Position numbers and translations under genes: made by a program. This document shows, piece by piece, positions 23,638-36,460 of a stretch of DNA of 64,000 nucleotides; position 1 is the first letter of the stretch, and each line of letters begins with the position of its first letter. The notes beneath the pieces are model-generated. The model saw nothing but the letters and a program-made list of their open reading frames with translations, did no database searches and was not told where the DNA came from. Source of the stretch: Hygrophila difformis (taxonomy: Eukaryota > Streptophyta > Magnoliopsida > Lamiales > Acanthaceae); contig JAOANR010000004.1 in assembly GCA_030278955.1 (NCBI GenBank), positions 14,248,428-14,312,427 on the forward strand. The letters are read 5' to 3'.

Positions 23638-24233
23638 ATGTCGAGCAGCAACAGCAACATCGATATGGCTGACATCAACCGTCTTCTACACTATGCGGGT
23701 AGGTAAAAGCCACAATTATATTCAATAACTATTTGAATAATTTATTTCAAATCGACAAAAAAAGTCTCTATTATGCAGGAGTCGATTTCCCAAGAGGGGA
23801 GAATGCTATCGCTTGCAAAGATATACTGGTGAGGATTTTATCAGAGACGGAACCGGAACTGCCTGAGGAAGAGAAAAAAAAGGTCACCGATGTTATAAGC
23901 TTCTTGGAGATTGCAATGAAAATCGTCCAGTTCACCGATGCCGCAACAAATTTTATAAAAAACCTCAAGGAAACAACCGAGAAATATAAGGAGAACATAA
24001 AGAATTGGCTCGAGTTCTCTGAGGGCAATAATCCTCACATGCTGTACATACCCAAATATATTTTCACGACAACTACCGAAGAGCTGGACATTGTCTACAA
24101 TTCTCTCAACGTCAGATACCAAGTGTATTCAGCGGAGAAGATAAACGACTTGGAAGTTGATTGGGCCGATGATATTAGGAACAAATTAATCTACATTTCT
24201 TTTCGATTTGGGAAATATATCAAGATAGGTTGA
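23638..24233 (+). CDS. S4: intact small S-family protein, unknown function
   Basis: Exon 1 (23638-23698) encodes MSSSNSNIDMADINRLLHYA; an 80-base GTAGGT...TGCAG intron follows; exon 2 is 23779-24233. The product has 171 residues. Family marks: FPRGENAIACKD near residue 24, a charged stretch LPEEEKKKVTDVISFLEIAM that looks helical, TDAATNF, a second charged helix (KETTEKYKENIKNWLEF), and the C-terminal motif W-ADDIR-NKLIYISFRFG. No signal peptide or membrane segment is seen, so it is probably soluble inside the cell. I do not recognise the family. It is the one fully intact copy in this window and lies convergent with intact F4, about 835 bases away. A functional link to F4 is only inferred from the repeated pairing. 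Confidence 0.75.
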
Positions 24234-25067
24234 TTTGTATTTAAATATCAATATTCATATATCTGAATTACATTTTCCATAAATTTAATCTATGTGAATC
24301 AATATATTTCAAGGTTTCAACGGGGATTAAGCTCATTATATTTATGAAATAATAAAAATGGATTAAACATTACAAAGTTACACTTTTTGGCGAAATAGTG
24401 ATCAGTGTATTGTTGGTCTTACAAATTAATAAATCAGAAATATTGGAAATTTCGTAACCTAACTGATTAAATTATTGTACATAAAATAAATAAGTAATAA
24501 TATAATATAAGGTACAATAAAAAATAAAATATGTCATAAAACAAAATAATAAAAATAAGAGCAGTATTAGTTAGTTCAATAAATTAATTTATATAAAATT
24601 AATAAGTTTGAAAACATATTTCAATAATATGTCAAACAAAAAACTACTTCTGGACATTAATGAATTATGGAATTATAATACACTATATAAATACAATTTA
24701 ATGTTATGTCCACTAATGGAGGTCACTAATACAGGGAAAAACATATCTTGGCCCACTGCAACCATAAAGAATTATACATGTCGTGACATCCTTTCATTGC
24801 AATACACATTATATATATTATTAAAGATAATGTAAAGATAAGGACAATATCATACTTAATAATTATATCTACCATAAACATAAACAATATAAAGATAAAA
24901 ATAGAAAATAAAAAGAATGGCCAAGTCGTCAAGAGTTCGCATTCAAATAATAACACCAGCAAATAGGATAAAAAACAAATAAATCAAGTCCAAATTGTCT
25001 ATCAAATGTTCAATCCATAGGAGTAGAATCTAAAAATATTTATGCTTGATTTACAAAGAGAAATACG
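24234..25067. other. Convergent spacer between S4 and F4
   Basis: AT-rich, with no recognised gene. It would hold the 3' ends of both transcripts. Confidence 0.4.
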
Positions 25068-26236
25068 TTAATGCAGCCATGGGGGATTACAAATAATGCG
25101 ACATTCCTTAGTTGCAACGCACAAATGGCATTTCACGTCTTCCAATGTATAGTCCATATCCATATCAATCGGCATCGGTGCAGGGATCTGATGGTTCGGT
25201 TTTTTACAAAAATTGACCGTAACAGGTAGAAACACTGAATTGTCAGTCCAAATATGTTCCAAGCCGAGAAGAACTTTATCCCGACTATCAACCAACAAAT
25301 TCTTGTCTGAAATATAAGGCATCATTCCATCTAGACCCTCTTTGATCAACACCGGGTCATTCGAAGTCAACTGTAGAATAGACTTAAAATATCTCGAAGC
25401 ATTATGACGACCTTTTATTGGCCATTCAAGCCGGAGAATACACCATTGACGATTTTTCGTCAATACAAAATTCATCTGTAAATATTGATATATTATTAAT
25501 GAATTATAAGGTAACAACAGAAATAATAATAAAATCATTAGAAGATTTAAACAACCACACTTACGATAGTATGACGCAATATTAGGTCGTAATTTTGTGC
25601 AATGGAGCAACCATTATAAAAATCCAACTTACTACCTCTCAAGTCAACCAACATTGTATCAACAAATGAATCCATCGAGCATCGAACGAACACCTCCTTA
25701 GACTGTGCAGCCTTCAAAAGAGTTTTGCAGCTGCATTCATATCCAACTATTATGAGAAAAATACATTAAATTTTATATGAAGATCATCATCGAAAACAAT
25801 TATTTGATACATAAAACTATTGATGAAACTTACCTGAATGCCATATTGAACAAATAATCCAATGAATCCTCCGATACTTTAGCCGCAATATCATTCAGAA
25901 TCTCTGGCGGCATGTCCATTAATGTCGTGATGCCGGAGACCGTACTCTCGCCAATAACATTATCCTAAAACACAAATAACACAGTAAAAAACATACAAAT
26001 ATGAAAAATATACGTTATCAAGTTAAAAAGAAACATAAAGGATAAAATAACACAATTAATATAAATCCAAGAGTGAGAGATAAAAATTAGTAGAAGTATA
26101 AGAAATATCCACTAACCGCACTGAATCGACCAAGTGCATATATACTAAACTCTGATGCAGAGCTTCTTGAATCAGACATTGATTCTTCGTCATCAGACAT
26201 CTGAAGATCGATATTGGAAGAAACCCCTGTTTCCAT
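25068..26236 (-). CDS. F4: divergent intact F-box protein
   Basis: Four exons join cleanly: 26236-26117, 25964-25834, 25730-25565 and 25475-25068, giving 274 residues. The extra first exon encodes an acidic, Ser-rich leader (METGVSSNIDLQMSDDEESM). The F-box follows (LMDMPPEILNDIAAKVSEDS, then CKTLLKAAQSKEVFVRCS). The third exon is 166 bases long, exactly as the middle exon of F1-F3, although its sequence has diverged. The C-terminal exon keeps YFKSILQLTSND, SDKNLLVDSRDKVLLG and the Cys motif CHLCVATKEC, but Trp is replaced and the tail differs (NPPWLH). It is likely an SCF substrate adaptor of the At2g35280-like type. In-frame sequence continues upstream to 26347; the start at 26236 is preferred because the upstream part is hydrophobic. 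Confidence 0.7.
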
Positions 26237-28055
26237 CTCCAATAGTGATCCAAGAACAACCAAGCGAAATCTCAGTAGAATAATAGAAAAATGCGGAAAT
26301 ATTAAACAAAAAAAAATTACCAAAGCAAGTAGTACATTATTTTCCATTTAATAGAATTCTAAAAACCAAACTAAAAAATATATATAACGAAAGCCGAAAG
26401 GTGTAAAATTTTCCATCAATTCAGTTCAAAGAAAGCACAAAAATGATATACATCTTCAAATCAAATAAATAAAAATTAATATTTCGCAGTAAAGAAAGAG
26501 AAATAGCAAAAAATGATATAGAAATTGCAAACAAATCAGTGCAATAAAACAATATAATGAACAAAAAAAGCAACAAATCAACGGAGGCATGAAACCTAAA
26601 ATAACTCACCATAAGAGCACGATCGAACCCCTTTCCAATAACACGAACTATAGCGAACTATGGAATCAGTATCTCAAACGGGCGCTCACACGCAAAGAAA
26701 ACAAAAATCAAAAAGGCATTGAGAAGCGAAAGAATTGCCAATCGCAAAAAACACCGAGGGGAAAGGAACCCCAATGATCAACACGATTTTTTCAAAGGGT
26801 AGGGGTAGATATCAGTCACCTCAATACTGGACCGCAATTTTCACTTTAGGAAGCAACAATCTGAAGATATTTAATACGAAGAAATAACATTAAAGAAGGA
26901 ACCTAATTTTATCCTGGTTAGTCTTCTTTTAATTTTAGAAAAACACCACAAACGCCAATTAACTAAAAAATAATAATTATTTCATTTTAAGATAAACCTT
27001 AACAAAGAAAAAAACAAACGACAAATTGAAATTTTAAATGTTGGAATTGGTGAATTACAGTACAACATAGAAAATAATGAAACGACGACGAAGAGTCGGA
27101 ATTGAAAAAGTCACAACAATTGCATGAAGTTATAATAATTAAAAGAGGAATATATCTTTATCCTAGAAAATTTAAACAATTCAAAGCTGCAAAACAGATA
27201 TTATTAAGTAAAATTACATTTTCCAATAGTATTAAGTATGATCAAAGTTCCAAGATTTTTCTGCATGAAAATTTGATAAGTATTTATATTACATTAAATT
27301 TGAAGAAAAACAATGCAAATTCAACGAACATTCATTATGCACACATTCAAAAACAAAATTCAAAACCGAATTTGGAATTTGCAATATTAGTCCCGATAAT
27401 GTAATACATCCGGAAAAATTAATAAAAGAATGATGAAGAGGCAAAAATAAAAAGGTCAATGACAGAATCCAATTCCAAAACATAGAGAATGTTGGACTGA
27501 ATTTATTAGAAATTCATGTCATGTACGCACATATATGATTAAATTAAATTATTCATCTTTAAAGATTTGTAGGGTTGGATTGGAATGCATTTATTAGAAA
27601 TCTCAATGTTCATGCCATGCATGCACAATTACAAAACAAATTTAAAATTAGTAATAGAACATGAAATAAGAAGAATAGCTTATAATTTACAATGATGATA
27701 TATATATATGAAATTTTAAAATTCACAATACGTATGAAATATAAATTTTGCATCGATATATATAACACTAAAATGCAATTATGAATATGGTGTATGCGTT
27801 AAATTGTTTTATTCATAAGTAGACAATACATTATTCAATATACAAACTTAGATTTTAAACATTTGACAAATGCAAATAAATTTTAATACAGAATTTGAAT
27901 GAATAAAATTATAGTGTTAGATTTCTTAAGTATCCTATAAACAAACTAAATTGTCAAAATCGAACATAAAGCAAAAAATCATTATAATAATTTAAGAACC
28001 AAAGGAGAATTAACCAATCTTCTCATCAAACCATCTTCAAGCATGAAACAAAAAT
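26237..28055. other. AT-rich intergenic stretch
   Basis: No supported coding segment on either strand and no matched repeat within the window. It separates F4 from the 3' part of S5. Confidence 0.4.
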
Positions 28056-28409
28056 TTACATATCATTCTCATATACCCCGGATCCATACTTGGCCAACAT
28101 TCTTCGAAGCCGAGGCCGAATAGACACAAACCAAATATCCTCTAATCTAGCCACATAAGGAACGGAATCATTGAAAAAAATTTCATTTATTTTCCTAAAA
28201 AATGACTCCATAAAGATGACACTGCTTTCCAAGGTCGAAGAAGGAATCATGAAAAATTTCGAATCACCATTCCTCGTATCTTTCCAACGATTCACCGATG
28301 TCTTCACACGATGTAGAATATCGTTAATCTCATCAATGAAATTAGACGATACATAGACGATCTCCATATCACGATCCGCAAGATCAAAAAATTCCAATGC
28401 CAGGCCAAA
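28056..28409 (-). pseudogene. S5, 3' part (gene split by LTR element)
   Basis: The minus-strand frame runs from the retrotransposon edge at 28410 to the stop at 28056-28058. It carries S-family features: LALEFFDLADRDMEIVYVSS followed by NFIDEINDIL, a charged helix, and the C-terminal motif W-FVSIR-PRLRRMLAKYG. The 5' part is at 36461-36621; joining the two across the element and one copy of CCAAA keeps the reading frame, for about 169 residues. So the gene was whole before the insertion. It is the most divergent S copy, and the only one on the minus strand. Confidence 0.7.
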
Positions 28410-31405
28410 TGTAACACCCCGGATTTGATAACCCAGGCCGGGGTGCCACCGCCACACCTCCCTAGCAAGACACGGTTTCTCCGAGCTTGCTAAAGAGATG
28501 CAAGGCTATAGGTATTGGGAAAAGTTTTAAAAGTAAGTCCGGAATTACTTAAAAATAATAATGTAATATCATCCATACATGATAAAAATAATAAGTTGCA
28601 GCGGAAATTAAAATACAAGGCCGACATGGCCAAAACTCGGGTTAACAAGCCCGTATGCAAGTCATGTAAAACAAATAATTAAATGCCCAAAGTAATCCCC
28701 CGATGCATGATCATGCTCCGTACTCTGTAATGGAAAAATGAACAACGGGTTTTATCAGTATATAAAATACTGAGTAAGTTAATCCCTAACTAACAATTTA
28801 AGGGGTTACATGTGTTTAATTAAAATTACTTTTCATGCGTTACGAAATTAATTTAAAATTCATAGTTTACTTGCAGCGGAAAAGCATGATTAATTTATTC
28901 AAGACGAGAATACATAATTTAAGGACTTAATTTAAAAGCATAATTTAAAGCATAATTTCAGACGCGAAATTTGAATATATAATTTAAAAACATAGTAAAT
29001 ACGATTTAAGCGTAAATAAACACTCACACAAGTCTTTTATATTTCATCCCGTAAACTAAGAAGAGGACACCACACAAGGGAGATCACTAACGAGGCAATC
29101 TCAAAAATTATAATCAGTTAGCCGGTGAACCGGCGGCCGCAGCCATATCAGTATTGACTGCCGTTTTGGCTTGCCATGTATCTCGATTGCCATTTCGGCA
29201 AGCCGTGTGTATCTACTGTCAATTTGACAGGCATGTGTATCAACTGTCGCTTGACAGGCCTTTCAAATGGTTTCACTACCACTTGGGCAGGCCGTGTATT
29301 TCCCACTGCCGATTTGGCAGGCCATGTGCACAACTGCCGTTTTGGCATAGTAAGAAGACCACTAACGAGGCAGTCTCAATAATCGTAGGACCACTAACGA
29401 GGCAGTCCAAATAAAGGGAGACCACTAACGAGGCAGTCTCAAAGATAATGATAGTATGAAGATCGGCTCAGCCTAGTGAACGGGATTTTTCGAAAGTTCG
29501 TATTTCAAAGTTATCAAATGATCGATATCGCGTTTTCATAGTTCGAGTTTTCTCAAGTTCGAAAAATCCTATTCGAGGCAGTTTACGCCTTTCTTAATTA
29601 AAAATTCGTCTTTTCTCCAAAAATTCTGAAACTTTTACAGTAATTCAAAAACACACACACGAACAACTTTCATGTTTTAAGTTTTTGGAAATAGGGTTCC
29701 GAAGCGAGTCGAAATTCGAGTTTATTGCAAGGAATAATTTCTGTCTTAAAAACTGTTTTCGTCACAGGTTCGTGCAACGCCGATTAAAAATTCATTTCAA
29801 AACCAATCAATGTGAAATGTTTACAGTAGCTACACAACACGTTAAGGAACAACTTTCATGTTTTAAGAATTTGGAAATAATGAATTCTTGGTACTCAAAA
29901 GTCGAGTGCAACTCACTGCATACTCGCGGCCCTCAAAACGATTTTAAAGCAGTTTTAAAAACCCGGCCGTTTGACATATCAAATGATAACCAAAATCCGT
30001 GAAATTTTATATGCATAATCTAGACACAATTATCTACAACTTTTGTTTAGGAATGCAAAGTTAAATCATTCGAAAAATGGGTGGAAAACATGCATCAAGT
30101 AGAATGAAGAAATCTGTCACAGTTTTAAAACGTTCGGGTTGTCACAGAAAGTTTACGGCGGGATTTGGGATAGCAAAACTTAATGTCAACGGCTGAAATT
30201 TGGACAAAAGATAGATAAAGGTGTTAGGAACAACTTTTATGTTGAAATGTTTTCGGTTTGAATTCCCGAAGGTCGAGTTTTTGGCGAGTCTTTAAAATTG
30301 GACGAAAATAGGGTTTTTGAAAACCGATTTTTGTTACAAGCCTATATCTCGAGATTTAAACAACAAACAACCACGAAAATCTGTGAGTAAGGTTTTAACT
30401 TACTTAGAATGAGGATGGGGTCGCTGAAAAGGGTTCCCGGAGATCCTAGGGTCGCGACGAACGACCAACTTCTCCGATCGCTTTTCGTTCGTTTTCCGGC
30501 GTGAAATCGTAGTAAAGGAAACGGGTTAGATTTTGAGTTTCTAAGTGTTATGGACGAACTAAAACATTAATCCCAAAGGTCTAGGAAGCAGAGGCCTCGT
30601 CCCGTTTGCCTCGTCGCCGGAATACTCGCCGGAAAGTGGTCTCGGAGGGATTTTGGCTTGGAGAGGAGAATTTGAGAGGGTGAGGCTTTTGTTTTCTATC
30701 CAAATGAGAATGAGGGCGCCCCAATCCACCCTTAAGCCTTCCCCAAAGGCTGTGATCCGGTTGCCCTCGATAGGGATTGGATTTTTGGCAAGAAAATCGC
30801 CATGGAAGGAAAGTTTACACCTCCTGCACCTCTGGCGCGCTGGTGACACGCACATAGGCCTTTGTCCGCGCGGAGCACGCGTGGTCTGCCCTGGAGTCGC
30901 GACTCCTCCGTCCGCGCGGTGGCCGCGCGGCGGCGCGCGGAGGGCGCGGGCCGGCCGGTTCGGCAGTCCGCGTGGTCCGTCGTGTCTTTTCTTCTTTTCT
31001 CGATCGGGTTTCTATCCCCTACGTTTTCGGTTCGACTTTTCGGGTCATTTCTGGGGTTACGATTCCTTTCTAAATTTTATTTTTACTCCAATGAATTTCA
31101 TATTCGAAACCTTGAATCCGTCGAGTTTGAATTCATCGTCTTTCGACTCCCGTGTAGTAATTTATCTGATTAAATTACTTCCGACTTCACGGGTTTTTGG
31201 AATTAAAATTCTTTTCCTTCTTGAATTTAATTCCAATTCTTTTAACTCGATTCATGTAATTTCTTCGGCTTCCTTTCCCTCTTTTATTCCATTTTGAGTT
31301 TTTGAATCTATCGGCGTTTCATTTCCGAGCAATAATTTATTGTAATAAATTATTTTCTTTTCGGAAATAAATTTTTATTTTGTTGTAAAAATCCCGGGTA
31401 TTACA
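28410..31405 (-). repeat. 3' LTR of element B/C
   Basis: 2996 bases; runs TGTAATACCCGGG (31405) to GGTGTTACA (28410) on the minus strand. It is close to the partner LTR at 33448-36460 but has small differences and short indels (for example in the GC-rich core near 30950 and in the hairpin array), so the insertion is not brand new. Confidence 0.85.
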
Positions 31406-31620
31406 GTCTACCCCTCTTAAGAATCAACTTCGTCCCCGAAGTTGCGCCCTCACTTCCTTTTGGCTCAATTTAATGTTGGGGTATTTCCATCTACCTTCCT
31501 TTAAGGATGAACGTCTTCCACGAGAAATTAATTACATTCCTTTGAATGTGAATTAAATTTCTCGGGTGTTACATCCTCTCCCCCTTAGGAATCAAATTCG
31601 TCCTCGAAGTTGGGCGTTAG
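31406..31620 (-). promoter_or_regulatory. Double polypurine-tract module
   Basis: Reading the minus strand, an outer signal (CCTAAGGGGGAGAGGA, then TGTAACACCCGAG at 31574) is followed 169 bases later by an inner one (TTAAGAGGGGTAGAC, then TGTAATACCCGGG at 31405). Each is preceded by a hairpin of the type CAACTTCG-loop-CGAAGTTG; the outer hairpin has one mismatch. In element A the outer start is the real LTR end; here the inner one is. Confidence 0.65.
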
Positions 31621-31857
31621 CTCCTCGCGAGCTCGGTCGTTGTTTGGTTGCGTGATTGTATTATTGCGTTTTATTGTTTGTTATTATTTGACTGAACCCA
31701 GAATTGAAATTTCCAAGTTGCCTACGTACCCTGTGAAGGGATCAAGTCATTACATAGTTCAAAACAATTTGAATTCATTTATTTTTGATTGGATACAATT
31801 TTTAGAGTCGTACTCAAAAATAAATGTAGTTTGTCGATGCTTGAAAACTTCTTACGG

Positions 31858-32913
31858 TTACTTGGGCCGAGTGGCCACGTCCTCCCTCTTGTTTATATTT
31901 TCTATTCGCGTCCGGCAGTCACGCAGCCGATGACCATGTCGACCGCACCGAAGGCATGCTCCAGGCCGAGGGCATCCTCTCGCATAGTGTGGTTTACCAC
32001 ACTTTGGACATGGTGGCGCATAGTCGCCATGGTTGAAGACTATCCCCTTGTTTCGTCCATTGTCGTTTTGATGTGGTCGGTCCAAGTTTCTACGGGAATG
32101 GCCCTTATTCCTCTTGTATCGTCCTTGTGGTCATTGCTTAGTCCCACCTACCGGTTTCTGTTTCAGTCCTTGAACTCGTGCAACCGCTACTGCACGATCA
32201 TACACAGCTTGTAGGTCAAGATAGTGGTCGCCCGTGATCACCTCTCTAATAGATAAGTTCAGTCCCGTCTCGAACTTCTGTGCCTTCTCTACATCAGTTG
32301 GCACCAGTCTCGGCGCGAACCGCACCAACTCCTTGAAACGGTTATAGTATTCTTGGACCGTCTTTCCTCCTTGCCTCAGTGTCAGAAATTCCTCATACAT
32401 AGCAGCCTTCATGCTCATGGGATAAAAATGATCCCTAAGCAGATCCGTGAATTCTGACCATGTGTAGGGCTCGTCGCACTCTGCACGTTTCCCTTGGGTG
32501 ACTTGCCACCAATCATCCGCCTCGCCTCCTAGGTAGTATGAAGCTACGTGAACCTTTTCCCCGTCGGGACACTTTACGGCGTTCAACAGCTTGTCGAACG
32601 TCCGTATCCATTCCTCTAGCTGAGCCGAGTCCTCTTCGCCGGCGTAGTGGGGTGGTTGGTAAGGGTTTACCAAGGCTAAGTAGTTGACCCGGGTTACCGG
32701 TGGTGGTACACCCGCTTGTGCACGTTGCACTTCAGCATTTCCTAATACTACGAGAACTTCCTCGACAGTCCTTAGACGCTCATCCATATTGTTGGGAACA
32801 TGAGGCACTCGCCCTTCTATGTTCTGAGGGATCTCATTATTGTTCGGTGTGTTGGGGAGGTCAGCGTTAGTGTTGTTTGGGATTTCCTTTCTCGATTTTC
32901 CCTTAGGTGCCAT
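31858..32913 (-). pseudogene. gag remnant of element B/C
   Basis: An ORF starts at ATG 32913 (MAPKGKSRKEIPNN) and shows the plant gypsy Gag domain: YLGGEADDWW, then FLTLRQGGKTVQEYYNRFKE and RFAPRLV. A TGA at 32131-32133 interrupts it after 260 codons; the same frame then goes on to a double CCHC zinc knuckle (CPKCGKPHYARGC and CLRCGRHGHRLRDC) and a stop at 31858. Gag would form virus-like particles and bind the RNA. Nothing resembling protease or polymerase follows. Confidence 0.8.
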
Positions 32914-33432
32914 TCTCTGTTATCAACACACGTGAAGATGAGTTTCTAATCTAAGGCAAGTTAGCGTTCAAGAAAATCTATAAGGTAGGATTGGAAAGAG
33001 GTAATAGATAAGAGAATGCTAAACTTAGGTGATCAAATTATAAGACTGAGGCAGAATTAGTTTAAAGCAAACGCTTCTAAGTCAATGTCATAACCAATTT
33101 GAAGGTAAGAGTTTTGACACTGTTAATTCACATAAAAAAAAATTAGCGCGATATTCATGTATGTATGTATGCGAATGCATGTATGCTTTATACAATGCTA
33201 CCCCAACCCCGAAAAATATTTTCGTGACTTTAAAAACTTGTTGGAAAAATTTCTATGCGTATGTAAATATTTCCAATGGGTTTCAAATAAATTTTGTTCC
33301 ATGGAAACAAAACTTAAAATTTAAATAATAATAATGGTACTTAAAAATTTTAAAATAATATTAATATTTGTTTAAAAATCTTGGGCCTCTATATTGGCCA
33401 AAATAATAATAATAATTTAAAAATATTTCCGG

Positions 33433-33444
33433 GCTCTGATACCA
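33433..33444 (-). promoter_or_regulatory. Primer binding site of element B/C
   Basis: TGGTATCAGAGC on the minus strand, three bases inside the LTR end at 33448. Confidence 0.85.
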
Positions 33445-33447
33445 CTC

Positions 33448-36400
33448 TGTAACACCCCGGATTTGATAACCCAGGCCGGGGTGCCACCGCCACACCTCCC
33501 TAGCAAGACACGGTTTCTCCGAGCTTGCTAAAGAGATGCAAGGCTATAGGTATTGGGAAAAGTTTTAAAAGTAAGTCCGGAATTACTTAAAAATAATAAT
33601 GTAATATCATCCATACATGATAAAAATAATAAGTTGCAGCGGAAATTAAAATACAAGGCCGACATGGCCAAAACTCGGGTTAACAAGCCCGTATGCAAGT
33701 CATGTAAAACAAATAATTAAATGCCCAAAGTAATCCCCCGATGCATGATCATGCTCCGTACTCTGTAATGGAAAAATGAACAACGGGTTTTATCAGTATA
33801 TAAAATACTGAGTCAGTTAATCCCTAACTAACAATTTAAGGGGTTACATGTGTTTAATTAAAATTACTTTTCATGCGTTACGAAATTAATTTAAAATTCA
33901 TAGTTTACTTGCAGCGGAAAAGCATGATTAATTTATTCAAGACGAGAATACATAATTTAAGGACTTAATTTAAAAGCATAATATAAAGCATAATTTCAGA
34001 CGCGAAATTTGAATACATAATTTAAAAACATAGTAAATACGATTTAAGCGTAAATAAATACTCACACAAGTCTTTTATATTTCATCCCGTAAACTAAGAA
34101 GAGGACACCACACAAGGGAGATCACTAACGAGGCAATCTCAAAAATTATAATCAGTTAGCCGGTGAACCGGCGGCCGCAGCCATATCAGTATTGACTACC
34201 GTTTTGGCTAGCCATGTATCTCGATTGCCATTTCGGCAAGCCGTGTGTATCTACTGTCAATTTGACAGGCATGTATATCAACTGTCGCTTGACAGGCCTT
34301 TCAAACGGTTTCACTACCACTCGGGCAGGCCGTGTATTTCCCACTGCCGATTTGGCAGGCCATGTGCACAACTGCCGTTTTGGCATAGTAAGAAGACCAC
34401 TAACGAGGCAGTCTCAATAATCGTAGGACCACTAACGAGGCAGTCCAAATAAAGGGAGACCACTAACGAGGCAGTCTCAAAGATAATGATAGTATGAAGA
34501 TCGGCTCAGCCTAGTGAACGGGATTTTTCGAAAGTTCGTATTTCAAAGTTATCAAATGATCGATATCGCGTTTTCATAGTTCGAGTTTTCTCAAGTTCGA
34601 AAAATCCTATTCGAGGCAGTTTACGCCTTTCTTAATTAAAAATTCGTCTTTTCTCCAAAAATTCTGAAACTTTTACAGTAATTCAAAAACACACACACGA
34701 ACAACTTTCATGTTTTAAGCTTTTGGAAATAGGGTTCCGAAGCGAGTCGAAATTCGAGTTTATTGCAAGGAATAATTTCTGTCTTAAAAACTGTTTTCGT
34801 CACAGGTTCGTGCAACGCCGATTAAAAATTCATTTCAAAACCAATCGATGTGAAATTTTTATAGTAGCTACACAACACGTTAAGGAACAATCATGTTTTA
34901 AGAATTTGGAAATAATGAATTCTTGGTACTCAAAAATCGAGTGCAACTCACAGCATACTCGCGGCCCTCAAAACGATTTTAAAGCAGTTTTAAAAACTCG
35001 GCCGTTTGACATATCAAATGATAACCAAAATCCGTGAAATTTTATATGCATAATCTAGACACAATTATCTACAACTTTTGTTTAGGAATGCAAAGTTAAA
35101 TCTTCGAAAAATGGGTGGAAAACATGCATCAAGTTGAATGAAGAAATCTGTCACAGTTTTAAAACGTTCGGGTTGTCACAGAAAGTTTACGGCGGGATTT
35201 GGGATAGCAAAACTTAATGTCAATGGCTGAAATTTGGACACAAGATAGATAAAGGTGTTAGGAACAACTTTTATGTTGAAAAGTTTTCAGTTTGAATTCC
35301 CGAAGGTCGAGTTTTTGGCGAGTCTTTAAAATTGGACGAAAATAGGGTTTTTGAAAACCGATTTTTGTTACAAGCCTATATCTCGAGATTTAAACAACAA
35401 ACAACCACGAAAATCTGTGAGTAAGGTTTTAACTTACTTAGAATGAGGATGGGGTCGCTGAAAAGGGTTCCCGGAGATCTTAGGGTCGCGACGAACGACC
35501 AACTTCTCCGATCGCTTTTCGTTCGTTTTCCGGCGTGAAATCGTAGTAAAGGAAACGGGTTAGATTTTGAGTTTCTAAGTGTTATGGACGAACTAAAACA
35601 TTAATCTATGGCTTACCAAAGGTCTAGGAAGCAGATGCCTCGTCCCGTTTGCCTCGTCGTCGCCGGAATACTCGCCGGAAAGTGGTCTCGGAGGGATTTT
35701 GGCTTGGAGAGGAGAATTTGAGAGGGTGAGGCTTTTGTTTTCTGTCCAAATGAGAATGAGGGCGCCCCAATCCGCCCTTAAGCCTTCCCCAAAGGCTGTG
35801 ATCCGGTTGCCCTCGATAGGGATTGGATTTTTGGCAAGAAAATCGCCATGGAAGGAAAGTTTACACCTCCTGCACCTCTGGCGCCCTGGTGACGCGCACA
35901 TAGGCCTTTGTCCGCGCGGAGCACGCGTGGTCTGCCCTGGAGTCGCGACTCCTCCGTCCGCGCGGTGGCCGCGCGGCGGCGCGCGGAGGGCGCGGGCCGG
36001 CCGGACCGGCCGGTTCGGCAGTCCGCGTGGTGCGTCGGGTCTTTTCTTCTTTTCTCGATCGGGTTTCTATCCCCTACGTTTTCGGTTCGACTTTTCGGGT
36101 CATTTCTGGGGTTACGATTCCTTTCTAAATTTTATTTTTACTCCAATGAATTTCATATTCGAAACCTTGAATCCGTCGAGTTTGAATTCATCGTCTTTCG
36201 ACTCCCGTGTAGTAATTTATCTGATTAAATTACTTCCGACTTCACGGGTTTTTGGAATTAAAATTCTTTTCCTTCTTGAATTTAATTCCAATTCTTTTAA
36301 CTCGATTCATGGAATTTCTTCGGCTTCCTTTCCCTCTTTTATTCCATTTTGAGTTTTTGAATCTATCGGCGTTTCATTTCCGAGCAATAATTTATTGTAA

Positions 36401-36460
36401 TAAATTATTTTCTTTTCAGAAATAAATTTTTATTTTGCTGTAAAAATCCCGGGTATTACA
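33448..36460 (-). repeat. 5' LTR of element B/C
   Basis: 3013 bases; starts TGTAATACC at 36460, directly next to the CCAAA duplication, and ends TTACA at 33448. It contains the same hairpin array (about 34120-34481) and GC-rich core (about 35880-36030) as LTRs A and B. Confidence 0.85.

Larger units (their letters stand above)
28410..36460 (-). mobile_element. Non-autonomous gypsy-like LTR retrotransposon B/C
   Basis: Complete element on the minus strand: 5' LTR 33448-36460, PBS 33433-33444, gag remnant, polypurine tract near 31406-31421, 3' LTR 28410-31405. It is flanked by CCAAA at 28405-28409 and 36461-36465. Only about 2 kb lie between the LTRs; protease, reverse transcriptase and integrase are absent, so it needed help to move. 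It sits inside the coding sequence of S5. Confidence 0.9.
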
